Shown: positions 35,539 through 48,552, numbered from the stretch's first letter. The stretch: DNA of 64,000 bases from Poronia punctata (GCA_022579005.1 MU401566.1:58078-122077), one strand, 5' to 3'. The notes: a model not told the origin generated them from the letters alone. Numbers and translations: made by a program.

Positions 35539-37059
35539 GGTGTGTGTGGAAGTGAAAACAATTGAGATTTTTCGAAATTATTCCCAATTATTTTTTCTTT
35601 ACACCTCCTACGGTATGCCTTCTGTTGTCTTTTCGAAAAGACGTTGTTGACAGAAAAGATGTAGGCAAAAAGCTGAAACCTGTAGCTTCATGCAAAATCC
35701 CAAAGCTACCTTACCCGACAGCTACCGGAAATAATGACGTTAAGTCGTGGATCCCAACCCCACCATAAACCCCGTCGTCTGAATTGACGCCAATTATTGG
35801 CTACAAGGTACATACTCGTAATTCCCCAAGACTTCAAACTAACCTAGGTAATACCTAGACGCGCCTCGTCCAAGACAAATACACGTGGGCAAATATAGGT
35901 AGTTAACGATCAAGTTTTAAAATATCTAATATTGTGTTTCGCTTGCTATAGGTTTGTCTCGACTTTCGTAACCTAGCGAGAGGCATTGTGCAATCTACTT
36001 TACCAATCTACATGATTAAAAGTACCCGGCAGATGCTTAGGTAATATATCGATGTAGCCACATGTCGGTAGATGAACTGCAGTAGGGTAGGATGCAACGT
36101 CCATACATTAGGTACTTGTATATTATGATAGGATTGGAACAGGTATCTGTTGTATGGCCAATCGCACACAATTCCCAAAATTCATTTATAAGGTTCCTAC
36201 CATCCTCGCTGGGACCGTGGTTGCTTCAGATCTGGGTTCGAATCGAATATGCACATGATATCAGAGGAAGATGGGGAAAAGAGCTGAATGACACGCTTGA
36301 TTTGTTTTCATAGGTTAGAGGAATTCAACAAGGTTTCCCCGATTGTAATATGGTTAAATAAGACAAAAACTGGCGGTATACCTCGCTCCATATGTGTGTG
36401 TGTTCCTTTGCTATCATATCCCATAAGCAACATGGCCATAGATACCGACAAGGCAATCCAACAAAATTGTATACCCCCGCGGTCCCATCTGCTCGGTCTT
36501 TTCATTCTTCTCTGCAATACTCGGTCATGTATGCGGACAACGTCACCCCGAATCTGCCTTGGACGCCCAACTCTCTTACAGCTGTAGTCACCATCTGAGA
36601 CGCGAGAACGAAGTAAGACAATGTACATCTCAGGCGACAGGGTTGAGAATACACACGCCAGCAATGGTCCCCCCTTTTGAATCCAAAATTGGCCATCATC
36701 TTGATACACACTGGTAGAAGCTGCTTTTTGCGCAAGCTTGACCCAAATAATAACGATAAAATTAGTAAAATGCGGATAAAAAACAAGAAAAATGACAAGA
36801 AAATGCGACGCAGTAAGTCGATGAACAAGCTTATAAGATAAGCTGGGTATCTTTTTTTTTCTTCCTCCTTCCTCTTCTTGTGGAAGTGGAATCGGTCGTT
36901 CCCAAAGAAGAATCGCCAGGGATTCGGTAACGACAGCTTGCCAGTGGGTATCCGAGCCGTAGCATTGCTAGGCCGGACCCAAAGCTTTCTTCCCTAGCCG
37001 TATCGGATGGATGGCATTAAGTGACGGGCGATGAGCGGCATGTTCGGCTTTGACACCCT
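35539..37059. other. Intergenic region between Etr1 and an unassigned gene
   Basis: About 1.5 kb with no recognisable gene. Minus-strand frames at 36308-36709 and 36502-36828 overlap one another and look like chance. Promoter of Etr1 lies at the left end. Confidence 0.4.
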
Positions 37060-37917
37060 TTAAAAATCCCTTCCGATGCTTTTGAAGAGATCGTCGCCAA
37101 TTTTTGTGTCGACCTTGGTTTCCAACGCGCTAAGTTCGGGGATCATCGGGGGTGGAGGGCCAGCCGGTTTGGTGCTGACCTCCTCGAAACGAATGCTTGG
37201 AGCCTTGTTATTGTTGTTATTGTGTTCAAGGGCAGCATTGTCGTGGGCCCGTAGTCTCCGGAACCAACCACTACTCCGTTTGGCCTTTTTCTCGTCGGCT
37301 AAAAGACTGGCGGTGCGGCTCGGGGGCCTAGAATAGAGATGGCCGGTAGTAGGTCCTTGATCATCGTAAGCATGGTTCAGAAGTGTTTTGCTAATCAGAC
37401 GACGGATGCTCCCACGACTCGACGGTACCGGCGATAAGGGCACCTCCTCTGCCGAGCGTTTGAGGGCGATATTCGTGTGGATCGTCATGTCTGGTTTCCC
37501 GGGGGTAGTACCATTAGCTGTGCCATTTGCTTCCTTGGGCTTTGTCTCTTCCGGCTTCGGCTTGGGCTTCTCCTCTGTCTGCTCTGGCGCGTCCTCCTTC
37601 GCCGGGGTCTTTATTTGGGGCAGCGGTTGCTCTTGTTTGGGCGACGGCGGCGGTGGTGGAATATCAGTCCCCTCGGTCAATGAGCCGAACTTCAGGTCCA
37701 GGGCCGGCAGTTCGAATCGCTTTATAGGGGTTGTTTGCGTAGCAGCTACGCCATTTTTGGAGGTCTTCGCTGGCATGGCGGGAACTACTGGGGATAAAAA
37801 AGCGGAACGACGTGTCTGGTTTGCTGGTCGCGAATGCGTGTTCAAGCCTTTTGCTTTGGAATCTAGATACACGGGGCGGGACGAGTCAGTTCGAAGATCG
37901 ATGGGCTTAGAAAGCAC
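37060..37917 (-). CDS. Low-complexity protein of unknown function
   Basis: An uninterrupted 285-codon frame (ATG at 37917, or at 37776 which gives 238 aa beginning MPAKTSKNGVAATQTTPIKR). I do not recognise the family. Residues about 65-80 hold FELPALDLKFGSLTEGTDIP, followed by poly-Pro (IPPPPPSPK), a Lys/Pro/Glu-rich disordered region and Asn/Gly/Thr runs. A basic segment, SSRGSIRRLISKTLLNHAYD, occurs at about 165-185 and SSGWFRRLRAHDNAALEH at about 215-235; the end is a more ordered Leu/Ile-rich stretch (DTKIGDDLFKSIGRDF). It looks like an intrinsically disordered protein with short ordered motifs near the C-terminus. Codon use is coding-like, and the opposite strand also stays open, so the strand rests on the composition and start context. 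Confidence 0.6.
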   Translation of the reverse strand: MLSKPIDLRTDSSRPVYLDSKAKGLNTHSRPANQTRRSAFLSPVVPAMPAKTSKNGVAATQTTPIKRFELPALDLKFGSLTEGTDIPPPPPSPKQEQPLPQIKTPAKEDAPEQTEEKPKPKPEETKPKEANGTANGTTPGKPDMTIHTNIALKRSAEEVPLSPVPSSRGSIRRLISKTLLNHAYDDQGPTTGHLYSRPPSRTASLLADEKKAKRSSGWFRRLRAHDNAALEHNNNNNKAPSIRFEEVSTKPAGPPPPMIPELSALETKVDTKIGDDLFKSIGRDF

Positions 37918-39673
37918 CCTGGATTTAGTGTGGAGAATGACAAGGGAGAATCCACGTTAACGGACCGTGGCGCTAAACTTGGAGCAGTTCTAGGGCAAGA
38001 ACAGAGCAAAGAGGTTTACGGTCTGGAATTGTGACCGCTTTCTTGTTTTCCTCTCCTCTTCCTCCGAATCAACTGCAATGGGTGTTTTACCCTTGAATCG
38101 ATGTGGGACTGAGATATGTTGATGACAGGTTGATCCGTTGATCCTAACGGGGTAACCGGATAGGTAGGATGGAGACGAAGATGAATATGGAGATGTCAAT
38201 ATGGATGGGAATGGAGATAGGTTTGGATATGGTAGACTAAGAAAATTAGACAACGCGGGTGACACTGTGTATGATGACAAAGCTCACGATTAACAGGAAT
38301 TGCCTAACCTAGTATTTTCCTAGCAAACGACGACAATGTTTTAATACAACAAGACAAGAAAGTTTGAAGAACGCGGGCTGGTTAAAAAAAAAAAAAAAGT
38401 AAAAGGAGCCCTACCCTTCCTTACCCTCAAAGTACCTCCGTATATGCAGTCAGGTACATATAACACACGTACTAGTGGTGACAGTAGTGGCGCGCTTGGT
38501 TGGTTTCGGGCGTAAGAGACCCAAAGGAGAAATGCTGGATCAAGGGTCCAGGTACCTGAATCTGACAAGGAAGGTACCTACATACGAGAGGATCCCAGAC
38601 CACCATACACCTGTATCTCTGTGTGGCTGGCACTTTTGCCCGCCTCACCGGCAGTGGTTTAGGTTACCGTATCTCTTCACATACGAGTACCGAGACGCAA
38701 TACAATGTAGCAAGCAGTCTGACATTTTACATCTCTGGATTCTTCCACTTTCCCATTGCGTCGGTAAAGTTTGTTTCCAAGACACACCTCTCTTTATCTG
38801 GCAAAGAAGATATATCCACGTACTTGCTACTTGTAAACCAGACTGCTATCTATCCCAGACAACACAAAACGTTGTGTACCTATAGCCATGGGTTTTACGC
38901 GTAGTACACGTAGACGTGTACAACAACGTAAACAAGCCAAAAGTTCGTTGTCACTACACAAAAGGGCAAGAATATGATATTATATGCGTAGACTTTTAGG
39001 CAACCATTTTATGATTTTTGGCGATTTGGCGTTTGTCAGTTTGTCAGTTTGATTTCCTCTATTGACCAAGATTAATAATAATAAAAAAAGAAGCCCAAAA
39101 TAAAACAAGACAGGTGGCTGGCGGAGAAGGAACAACGGAAAAGAGCACGATACCATCGGAAGCTGGTGCATGCCAACAACAAAAACGACAAGCTTGAGCT
39201 TCCATTTGCAATGCCAGAGCCGCAGGTGAGCCCGTGAGGTGCGTGATCCGTTCTCCACATTCAAGTCCCCAAGGTGCAGCAGTGGTACCGTCGCTGTAAT
39301 GTGATTGTAGCTAGACCAGATATAAATTGGACCACTTTTCGGCGTGGATACAACCCCGTGGAGGTAAGCTCGTTAGTCTAGTTTACTGCATGGCCTGTTC
39401 TGGAAGCCCTTTAATTGCAGTGTCTCCTCCACCCAAGGTGCCAAGCTAAATTCTTAAAAAAGGGTCCCAAGCTACATCTTGACGGGAAACTTGGCTACAT
39501 GCACATATCTACGAGTAACCAACCGTCAACTTTATTTGTTTCCAGATGAGGCTCTTTTATAAACGTGGTAGAATACGTGAATAGTCAAAAGATGCAAATA
39601 ACCACGCTCGCACAGCATCCATAAACCCGAAGTAGGTAAAAGGACGATTCTGAAGTACAACTCCCCAAAGTTT
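37918..39673. other. Intergenic region between the low-complexity gene and Vps34
   Basis: About 1.75 kb. A 14-base A run lies at 38384-38397. Short frames on both strands show no domain character. The right end should hold the 3' UTR of Vps34. Confidence 0.4.
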
Positions 39674-42602
39674 CTATCGAAAAGCCTGCACAAAATCATG
39701 GAGCCTATCAATCACAACAGGCATGATACCATTCAGCGAGTCCTCCATGATCCGATCTAGGTGCCTTATAGCTTCCTCCTCATTCAGTTCCAAATGGAAG
39801 CGTTCCTTGACTTTGAAAACTGCCTTGTCCGGTTCAGCCTTGATGTCAGGTATGTTGGCGTGCACCATGAGGCTAAACAGGTTCAATATCAAATTCGACG
39901 ATTTCCGGAGCGCTGCAAATGCCAGGAAGCAGTATTGTTTAAACTGCAGGTATACCTCGCTCGGCGGGTTGGCTCCACCCATCGCATCCGCCATTTCTTT
40001 GCTAAGCTTCACCGCTGGTGCAAAAGGTTTGGGGTCGCGCCCGAGGATGAAGCCAAAGTCGGCGTGGAAGAAGTGCCCATCTGGCGCCAGTAAGAGGTTT
40101 TCTAGATGTCGGTCGCCAACGCCGAGGATATATGTTATAACACAGTAACCTGCGCAAGATTTCACAAACGTGTCCAACGTCTCCTTGCGGACGCCCATGT
40201 AAGCCCGTTCGTCAGGATTGTGTTGGCGCAGGTAGGCAAGCGCAGGGTTTGCATGAAACTTGGACGCAATGGCGGAAAAGGTCTGCGAGGGCACAAACTG
40301 AGACGCGCCAGCAGTTGTGCTTGTTGCCAGGATTTTGTATGGTGACAGTTTGAGATCGAGGTTCTCCTTTTGCAAAAGTTGATCCATGAGCGTGATAATC
40401 TGGATGACCAACTGGTCTTGTCGCAAGTCATCGCCCGTCTTGAAGATGATGGGGTATTTGCTGCCAGATATGGTCTTGAAAGTCACCATGATAGGCGATA
40501 GAGACGACTTGAAGACCCTGGTCTCCTCAGGAACGACGCCCGTGACCATGATCGACGGGTCCAACGGCATGGGAATAGGAGGGTCGATGGTCAAGATCTC
40601 GTTCTTTGCATCGGCCAGGAATCCCTTGGCTTTCTCGAGCTTTCGTGGGTATGAATCGCGAGACGCCTGGATATCACTCGATATTTTAGATAACACGGCG
40701 ATAAGCTCGGCCTGTCTCCTGAGCGTAGCCCGTGTCTCCTTGCCTCCGGGCCGGCTTTCGAGCTCCTTCATAAAGTCGTACTGCACCTTGGCATAAATGG
40801 TACGCACCTCCTCGCTCTGGCTGCTGCTTTTGTCATCATACTCTACACCGAGGTACCAATAAAAGTAGTTGCCTAGCGTAAAGTTTTCGACTGCCCGTGA
40901 GATAAGAAAGTTTGCTAGAGAGGATGCGCGGATAGTAGCCTGGTCCGTGTCGGTGGATATGTGTTCGAACTTCAGCGCCTGGACAAGCTGTAACAGGTAA
41001 AGGAGGAGCTCGTCGTCGTCGGATTTCCTTAATCGGTCCACAGCATATGCCCTGACGGTTGGGTTGTCAAATGTCGGCCCCAGTAGCTCAAGTGCATCGT
41101 CCACATCGCATTCCGTCCACTTGGTAAGTACCTGAGTAGCTTGTCTGGCCTCGCTTTGGTCTTGCCAGTTCACGGATTTGACGAATTTGGTTAAAGCCCG
41201 CTTGTCCTTGGTAAGATGATATCTGAACTTCCATACCAAGTCCTTTTCTTCGGGGGATAATACATGGGTTGGAGAGTACGACATTATCATGTTCAACTCA
41301 TCACGGACTTTGGCGTTTGGTTTCAGGTCCTTGTCTAATATGCCGTGGCGATGCTGACTTCTCACGAGACGCCTGTGTTTGCTCTCGGCTGGGTTATCTC
41401 TGGCGCCGACCTCGGGATCGTAGATCCTGATGATGCGTGGGCGGTCTCCAGGCCCATTAATTCCAGGCCCGTAGGAGAGTTCGGGGGGAGGCTTCGTCAT
41501 GATATTCGACTGCGAAGCCGACATGTGTTGGTAAGACGAGATTGGAGGCGGCGGGTACTCATGATCGGAGAAGACCACAGGAAAATCAAACCTCGGGAGT
41601 TCGATGTTGAGAGTGAATTTGGACGGGCCGGGTCTGGGAGGCAGCGACCCCGTGGCGTCATCCTTTTGGTCGCTCTCGGATTCGCTGGCGCCGGCCGCCT
41701 GTCGTTGTGCCGATTTGATCGAGTTTCTAGCAGCTTTCAAACCACGTCGCTCCGTCCCGCGGAATACTAGTTGGTCAAGCCACTCGACACGGGGAATCTC
41801 GTTCATCTCATGTTTCTTAAACAGTTTCTCCATGCGCTCCAGCTCTTCAGCTTCCTTGTCAACAGCTGTCGACGACCCATCCCTTATGGAAACGCCCCCC
41901 TTGGCCTTCATCTCACTTGACGGAGTGGACGTGTTATCATTTCCATCTGCCTGTTTGTGTCGGTGGACGAAGCATTTCTGCCGTCCCTTCTGCAAGTGAT
42001 TGTCTTGATCGAAGAGCGGGAACGTAGTGCCCCCAAAAGGGATCGCGTGTCCTTGAGCTTGGTCGCCGCCGGTAGGTGACAAATCCCATATCGTAATCGC
42101 GAGGTAAGAGTTGAGGGGCAGCGATTTATACGGTATCGGTAAGGTAAGCCATTCGTTCCATCTAGCCAAGTCAGCGGATTCGTGTCGGTAAGGCGACGGT
42201 TGGTGTACAAGACTGCTAGGTTACTCACCTCCTCTCGTTTCGAAAGGCTTTATAGGAAGTTTGAACCGGCACAACTAAAGGCTTTGAGCCGGCCCAAACT
42301 TGGACTGTGACATAGAGGTCGGAATGTGGGCTAAACAAAATGGTCCTCTACATCAGCGTCTCGCCCTTCCTTTTGGCACAGACAGACACACCTTGTATTA
42401 GAACCAATATGTCGCAGTTCCGGATGCTTCAAGAGAGTCGAGTATAGGTAGGGTGTCTCGTCGCCTTCCAAGTTTATTCTAGACAAGTCGCGACACTTAG
42501 TAATAGCCCTGATATGATGTTGAGGGAGCGTCAGACAACTTACATGCGAACGCTTACTGGATAATCCAGCGAGTCGGAGGTTCCAAACGAGAAGGGTTCC
42601 AT
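39674..42602 (-). CDS. vps34: Class III phosphatidylinositol 3-kinase Vps34
   Basis: Four exons: 42602-42544, 42478-42392, 42330-42229 and 42161-39674; introns of 65, 61 and 67 bp; product 911 aa. The enzyme phosphorylates phosphatidylinositol to PI3P on endosomes and autophagosomes, in complex with Vps15 and Atg6/Vps30. The N-terminus begins [18 protein letters not shown] and continues as a C2 domain ([40 protein letters not shown]). The PIK helical domain covers about 290-560 ([40 protein letters not shown]). The kinase domain has [20 protein letters not shown], the catalytic loop [12 protein letters not shown] with Asp at about 766, and the activation segment [15 protein letters not shown] with Asp at about 784, ending in the conserved C-terminal helix (HDFVQAFR). 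A charged low-complexity linker separates C2 and helical domains. Shares a 548-bp head-to-head upstream region with Nse4. Confidence 0.97.
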
Positions 42603-43150
42603 TTTCGGCTGCAAGCCTTCTTCCGGTATCAACTCCAATCAGGACATGTTAGGGCTAGATGGATATGGACACAGCGACGCAACAGTTCTCGATAATCTAT
42701 GCGTCATACGACGATTCCATCATCACAGGCACCTACGAGCACAGTAGACACTGCAGGTGGACAGCCACTAGAACTGGGATCTGTCGTAGGGGGGGCAGGT
42801 TAGGCTAGCTGCTTTATTAGCGCAATCCAGCGGGGCTAGTGCAAATGGTAGCTCTGGTGGGGTACATCAACACCAAGCTTATCAAGTTCTCTTATCATCC
42901 AGGCACTTACCCAACCGGGTTAAATAATATCAATTAACGCCAACCAAATAGCTGGGACGACGCGCTCTAGACTCGTAGAAGACAGACGCGTTGTAATACT
43001 CGAAATCGTATCCATTCTCATCGGCACTAACAGTTAGGGCAAAACTGAATCAATCACAAACCAGGAACCAAAGGACCTACCACCCTACTTTTCATCAATC
43101 TGATTTTTTCAAATTCCCTGGTATTCGGGAAAAAACAAACAAAACAAACA
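42603..43150. promoter_or_regulatory. Shared divergent upstream region of Vps34 and Nse4
   Basis: 548 bp between two start codons facing away from each other, with no gene inside. Both promoters must lie here; individual elements could not be assigned. Confidence 0.55.
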
Positions 43151-44583
43151 ATGTCGTCGTCGTCAGCAGAAACCGCTTCCGAAAAGGAAGAGAGCCCCTC
43201 CCCCTCCGCATCTGCATCTGTATCCAACAACACCCTAGTGATGCGATCCAAGCGTAAGCGAACATTAACAAATGGCGCCGGACCATCCCAATCACGACTT
43301 CGCACCGAAGAACCCGAAGATGACGAAGAAGACGAGGAAGAAGAGGAGGAGGAATACGGAATAGAAGAAGACGACAACAACAACAACACCATCGGCTATG
43401 ACCCCGACCAACCCCTCGACGAGCGTCGCCGAGTGCAACGAGGCTACCGGGAACTGATGCGCGGACTCCAAGAAAACACAGACGCTATATCGAATCCCCG
43501 ATCCATGTTTCTCTACGACACGATAAAGCAAGCGAACCAATATCTAAACCAAGTCAAACAAACCGGCGAAGCCACTATTGATTCCAAAGTTCTAGTCTCG
43601 GCGGCAGAATTGTCCATGAAGAGAACAGCGAGATTGGCTAATGGGAATATAGCCCAGGGCGTCGACGTAGATGAGTTTGTGTCGAAATGTGTTCGATACA
43701 TGAGAACGGGCGGAGGTATAGAAGAAGATGATGGACCAGGTCTGACGATGACGCAGCAGCGAAGACGTCAGCCGCGCAGAGCGGGGGGGAGAGGTTCGGA
43801 TGATGAGGATTCGGAGGATGATGAGGGCGATATGATGAATTGGGAACATCTGGGACGATTCGCTTGTCTTCCCAATATTCGTCGACCGGCTACGCCGGGT
43901 TTTCTTCTCGGTCCGTTATCAGTGGAGAAAAAGGTTCGGAAAATCGTCAAGAGAAGCGCGCCGTTTAGAGCGGATGAGCTTCGCGAGACGAGACCCGAGG
44001 TTTTGAATGCGGCGGATGTGGAGAGGTCCGAGAAGAACGATCTCACTGCCATTTGCGCAAAAATTCTTCGTCGGCTGCAGGAGATTCAGGACGAGGCGCA
44101 GACGCAGGTAGAAGCCGCGTTTGACAAGTATGGAGACGAGGCGGCGAAGAAACTCATGATCAAGTACGGTCTGAGAGATACGGGTGGCATTGACTTGTTC
44201 AAGTTTGTCGTCAACCCGCATTCGTTCGGACAGACCGTGGAAAATATGTTCTATGTCAGTTTTCTTATAAGAGATGGGGCCGTGCTTGTCGAGTTTGACG
44301 AGTTTGACCTCCCATCATTGCGTACGTACCACACATACACAAGTTCATCTGCGTTTCTTTTCTGAATTCTAACATTTATTTTGCCTACTTAGAACCTACC
44401 GCGCCTCACGATCCTGATCCGAGTGCAGCCAAGACGGCCAAACAAAGACAACAAGCTGTTTTCTCCATCGACATGTTGATGTGGAAAGAGATTATAGATG
44501 CGTTCGATATCACCGAACCGATAATCGAGCATCGCAAAGAACATGTTCAGAAAGGTCCCGGAGCACGGAGCTGGTACAGTTAG
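43151..44583 (+). CDS. nse4: Smc5-Smc6 complex kleisin subunit Nse4
   Basis: Two exons, 43151-44321 and 44393-44583, with a 71-bp intron (GTACGT...ACTTAG); product 453 aa. Nse4 is the kleisin that bridges Smc5 and Smc6 heads and binds Nse1/Nse3, working in the nucleus in recombination repair and replication-fork stability. After an acidic low-complexity N-terminus (poly-Glu/Asp at about 55-72) come the Nse3/Smc6-binding region (YDPDQPLDERRRVQRGYREL, LYDTIKQANQYLNQVKQTGE, STIDSKVLVSAAELSMK-like positions, VDVDEFVSKCVRYM), a second acidic linker, and the conserved C-terminal domain (MNWEHLGRFACLPNIRRPAT, GFLLGPLSVEKKVRKIVKRS, VVNPHSFGQTVENMFYVSFL, IRDGAVLVEFDEFDLPSL). Exon 2 finishes this domain with FSIDMLMWKEIIDAFDITEP. 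All expected parts are present. Confidence 0.95.
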
Positions 44584-45113
44584 ACTGACTACCCAACTTG
44601 CTTATCATCGAAGTCTTCTTGAGTGGAAGGGATCAAAATTACCCTTGCTACAGTAATATTTGGGCTGTTCACAAGCGCTATACAATTACACCCTGTATGA
44701 ATTATTTGTATCGGACTGTCCTCGGCACCCAGCTTAGATATGGCATGGCTCGACAAGAAAGTTAGTTGTCTGTCTGAAGACATTGTATGTGTAAGACATA
44801 CCCTGAAAGAAGTCACCGAATCCTACCATGTCTTGGAGTTGAGGAACTACTATGCATGCCATGGTAATGTGACGAAACAAAGAGGCCTTCCCGGACGCAG
44901 AATGGGATCTGAAACCCCCTTTGTCACTCATTTTGGGACCAAATAACTTTGTAGCATCCCAAGTCTTCAGAAATGGCAGATATGCCGCAAGATTAGTCTC
45001 TCGAGTGCTATGCCGTGTTGCAATTGAATTGAATTGTGCGGGTATAGATCGTATCCGGTCCTTGTCTTCATCTTTCCATCCAATTATTCCCTTATAGCCG
45101 AAAATCAACAACC
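44584..45113. other. Intergenic region between Nse4 and the coiled-coil gene
   Basis: 530 bp between two plus-strand genes; no further gene seen. It should contain the Nse4 3' UTR and the promoter of the coiled-coil gene. Confidence 0.4.
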
Positions 45114-48100
45114 ATGGAGGCTGGAGATGGCCCAAAAGACGTCGGGAGGGAGGAGACACCTCCCGGTGCCCAAATAGCCAAGGAATACGAAGAAGAGTCG
45201 ACCCGCCTAGTGCAAGAGGGCAAACTCACACCCGAGTTCCAGCAGAAGACGCAAGCGCGCATCAACGACCTAATAACCCGACTCGATAGAGAAACCGGCG
45301 AAAGTGCGGCACAGACCGCCAGGGCCGATGCCATGGAAAAGGATAAAATGGAACATATCAAAAGGGCTGATATTCTGCAAGCGGAGCTCGAACAAAAGAT
45401 GGAGAAGCTGGAGCGCGAGAAAAAGGAGGCGATGGAAGCGAAAAGGGAAGCAGAGATGAAATACAGGGTGATGGAAAAGGACAAGGAAGCGACTGAGCGT
45501 CTCGTGGAAGAAGGTAGAGAGAATATCATGGAGCAGAAAGCCGAAGTAGACCGTCTGACTCAGGAATTGGCGTTCGAGCGAAAGAATAGCGAAAACCTCG
45601 TCAAGAGTCTACAACGGGAAGAGAAGGCCCGCCTGGAAAACAAGATCCAGATGGAGGGGAACTTGAAAAGGGCGGCCGAGGATGCAGAGTCTTTTCGGGA
45701 AAAGTATGATGAAACCAAGAAAACGCTCGACGCAATAACGGCAAGACTGGATAAAGCCCAAAGGAAAGCGAAAGAGCAAGACGACGAAATAGAAGAACTC
45801 AACGACGAGATAAAAGTCAGAGACGAGAAGATCCACGCTCTGCAGATGAGGTGTGACTCTCCCCCACATACAGAATCTTCCGGACGGTCTATTCAGGACG
45901 AGTTGGACGCATTCGGGTCGGTCGACGACGACTCAGACGACGACGAACCACCCACGCCTGAGGAGAAGGCGAATCGCCGGAAATCCAGGGTCCTCTCAGA
46001 CGTCGTAGACCCAGGAGAGTATCGGCGGAAATTGGATAGCGCAATCATAGAGCTCCAAGCAGAAAAGGACAAGTACAAACAACTAGAGACCAAGATCGAG
46101 TCAGACTACATTCCACTTCCGAAGCACAAGGAAGAAGTAGCCAACTATAAGTCAAAACTCGAATCCTACGAGACCCAGCTCGCCACCCACAGTCAACTCA
46201 TCGAAGGTAAACAGAAAGAACTCAGGGACGTCATATCAGACAGGGATGAAAAGGTCACTAGCCACGCACGATCGATAGCAGACAAGGCGAGGGAGCTCGA
46301 CACCCTCAAGGCCGACCGGGACAAGCTGCTGGCTGAGAAAGCAAAAGTAGAAAAGGACCATGCAGCGGCACTCAAGAAACTTCAAGGCCAAGTCGACGTG
46401 CTGCAGAAGGAGGTAGAATCACTGAAGAGCGACAAGACAGCCTCTGACAAGACACTGAAGAAGCTGCAGGATGAGCGGGACCAGTTGGTGGCCGGAAAAA
46501 CAAAAGCAGAGAGCGACCACGCCGCAGTAGTCAAGGAACTGCAGGACCGTATTCGTGCACTGCAGAAGGAGATAACGCCGCTGACGAGCGACAAGACGGC
46601 CTACGACAAGGCTCTGAAGGAGCTGCAAGAAGAAGTTCGTAAAAGGGGCGAGGAGAACGATGCTTCGAGAAAGAAGGATGCCGACACGATCAAAGGTTTG
46701 GAGGATCAGCTTGTCGCCATGGAGGCCAAAAAAACGAAAGCAGAGAAAAACGCTACGGCTTGTGAAGCGGAACTGAAAGAGCTGCGGAGCAAATTAGCTG
46801 ACAAGACAGACAAGGACGACAAGTCTAAAGGGGCTGAACAAGCAAAGATCCAAGAGCTGGAAAAGCAGAACGCCGAGCTGAAAGACCAGTTGAAGCGGCT
46901 AGACAAGGACAAGGAAAATGCCGAAAAGGTATTAAAAGCGCTTCAGGGCGAGGTAGCCAAGCAGAAGCTCGGGGATACCCAGGTCAGGAATAAGGATTCT
47001 GATAAGATACAGACTCTGGAGAGGCAGATCAAGGTACTAGAAGCCCAACGGAAACGATTAGAAGACGATATGACGGCATCAAAGGAGTCAAAGGACGAGG
47101 TCGCCAAGGAGAGCACCAAGGAGAGAGCCACAAGTGATATAGATGTGGCTAGGGCCCAAGAATTAGAAGAGCAAGTTCGCGTACTAGAGGGGCATAAAAC
47201 TCGGCTGGAAAGCGAAAAGTCGACGTGCGAGGCCACATTGGAGCGGGTAAAGGCCGACACGGCCAAGGAGAAAAGCAAGGACGAGGAGTCGAAAAAGAAG
47301 GACGCAGCCAAGATCCGGGAACTGCAGGACAAGCAAAAGCACCTGGACCAGGACCTCAAGAAAGCCCAGGCCCGTATCAACCACCTACAAAACATCGAGC
47401 TAGAGTTGCGGACGACGGGGCGACTGACCAAGGCGGAGGCGTCCAAGAGAGGAGTCGCGAATGTGAGTAAAGCAGCTCAAATGGGGATTGCAATATCCTA
47501 GATGATTAGCAAGACCTCCGAAGTATCTAGCTAGCGACCACTTTATTGACTAGGTGTAGCAGAAGTCCGAAGACACGGCAGAATTCGAAGTCCAGCGCAA
47601 GCAGCTTGAGGACAAGATCGGGCACCTTGAGGCCTCCCTAGCGAGCCCAACAGTAGCGCAGCGACAAGAACCGAACCAGGCTCTGGCTGATGAAGTAGCC
47701 AATCTCAAAACCGAGCTCGACAAGTGTAAAGAAGAAAACAAGCAGCTAAAGAAAGAGGCACATGACCTCTTGATGGAACGAGCGGGCGAAGAAGCCGGTA
47801 GCCAAAACCAAGATGCCGAGCTAGACAAGGCAAACAAGGCACTAGAGGCCTCGCAAACGGAACGTAACCGCTTGGAGGTCGAGGTGGAATGTCTCCAGGC
47901 CCTTATAGACCGCAATGCGGAGCATGCTGCGAAGACCCAGGCGGCGCTATCTCAGCAGATTGCCGTTTTTGAAGAGTCGTTTCGGTCGATGCAACAGTTG
48001 ATTCAGCGGGCAGAGGAGAAGGCAGCGAAGGGGGGCGAGGTGAACAGTGGACCCATCAACGCCGCCAGGGAGCAGAACAAGAAGCAGGGGAAGCTGATCG

Positions 48101-48552
48101 AGGACTTAACCTACCACCGGGACCTCTTGCAGGACATTGTGGACGCCTCTACCGCGACGCAACGCCCTGCCCGAGACCGTCGGATCGAGGCCGGCCCCAA
48201 GACGGGAGACACTAGCGCTGACGCCAGCCAGTTCGATTCCGCTATCCCGCACGCTCACGGAGGTTTGTGGCCTGGGCTCCGTAGATACCTGCGCTACACG
48301 GGTGGCATAGTCCTACGCACGGGGACACATGTAGGTGTGTTGAGCGTCTTCGTATCCGTGTTCATCGTGCTCATCGCCGCCATCATCGCCGAGGGCGCCC
48401 AGCACGCCGAGTGGCGTCGCGCCAACGCGCATGCCCGGGCGTTATGGATGGAGGTGGAAGAAGAGGGGACCTTCGTCTGTCTGAGCCCGCCTAAATTCGA
48501 CTATTTCTGGCATTGCCTGTTCCTTATCCTCAGTGGCCGTTGGCCCTTTTAA
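45114..48552 (+). CDS. Large coiled-coil protein with a C-terminal membrane segment, unassigned
   Basis: Two exons, 45114-47462 and 47560-48552, joined across a 97-bp intron (GTGAGT...GTGTAG, phase 0); product 1113 aa. Nearly the whole chain (about 10-960) is heptad-rich Lys/Glu/Leu coiled coil, broken by a short acidic hinge near 255-290 (FGSVDDDSDDDEPPTPEEKA). Within it, a 53-residue unit is repeated (LLAEKAKVEKDHAAALKKLQ at about 405, then LVAGKTKAESDHAAVVKELQ, 159 bp later). The C-terminal part holds a Gly/Pro-poor spacer, then RYLRYTGGIVLRTGTHVGVL and one hydrophobic segment (about 1040-1060, VGVLSVFVSVFIVLIAAIIA) with a short tail containing FDYFWHCLFLILSG. This points to a long tether anchored in a membrane (Golgi, ER or nuclear envelope type). 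I cannot assign an orthologue: similarity to myosin/Uso1-like proteins would come from the coiled coil alone. Confidence 0.75.

Noticed and set aside
37388..37960. 190-codon + frame opposite the low-complexity gene
   Set aside because: It is the shadow of the minus-strand frame; its Cys/Gly/Leu-rich composition is explained by the Lys/Pro/Glu codons of the other strand.
43054..43392. Ser-rich minus-strand frame overlapping the Nse4 start
   Set aside because: Antisense reading of GAA/GAG-rich acidic codons of Nse4.
45092..47915. Several long Ser/Leu-rich minus-strand frames opposite the coiled-coil gene
   Set aside because: Shadows produced by Lys/Glu codons on the + strand; no homology pattern.
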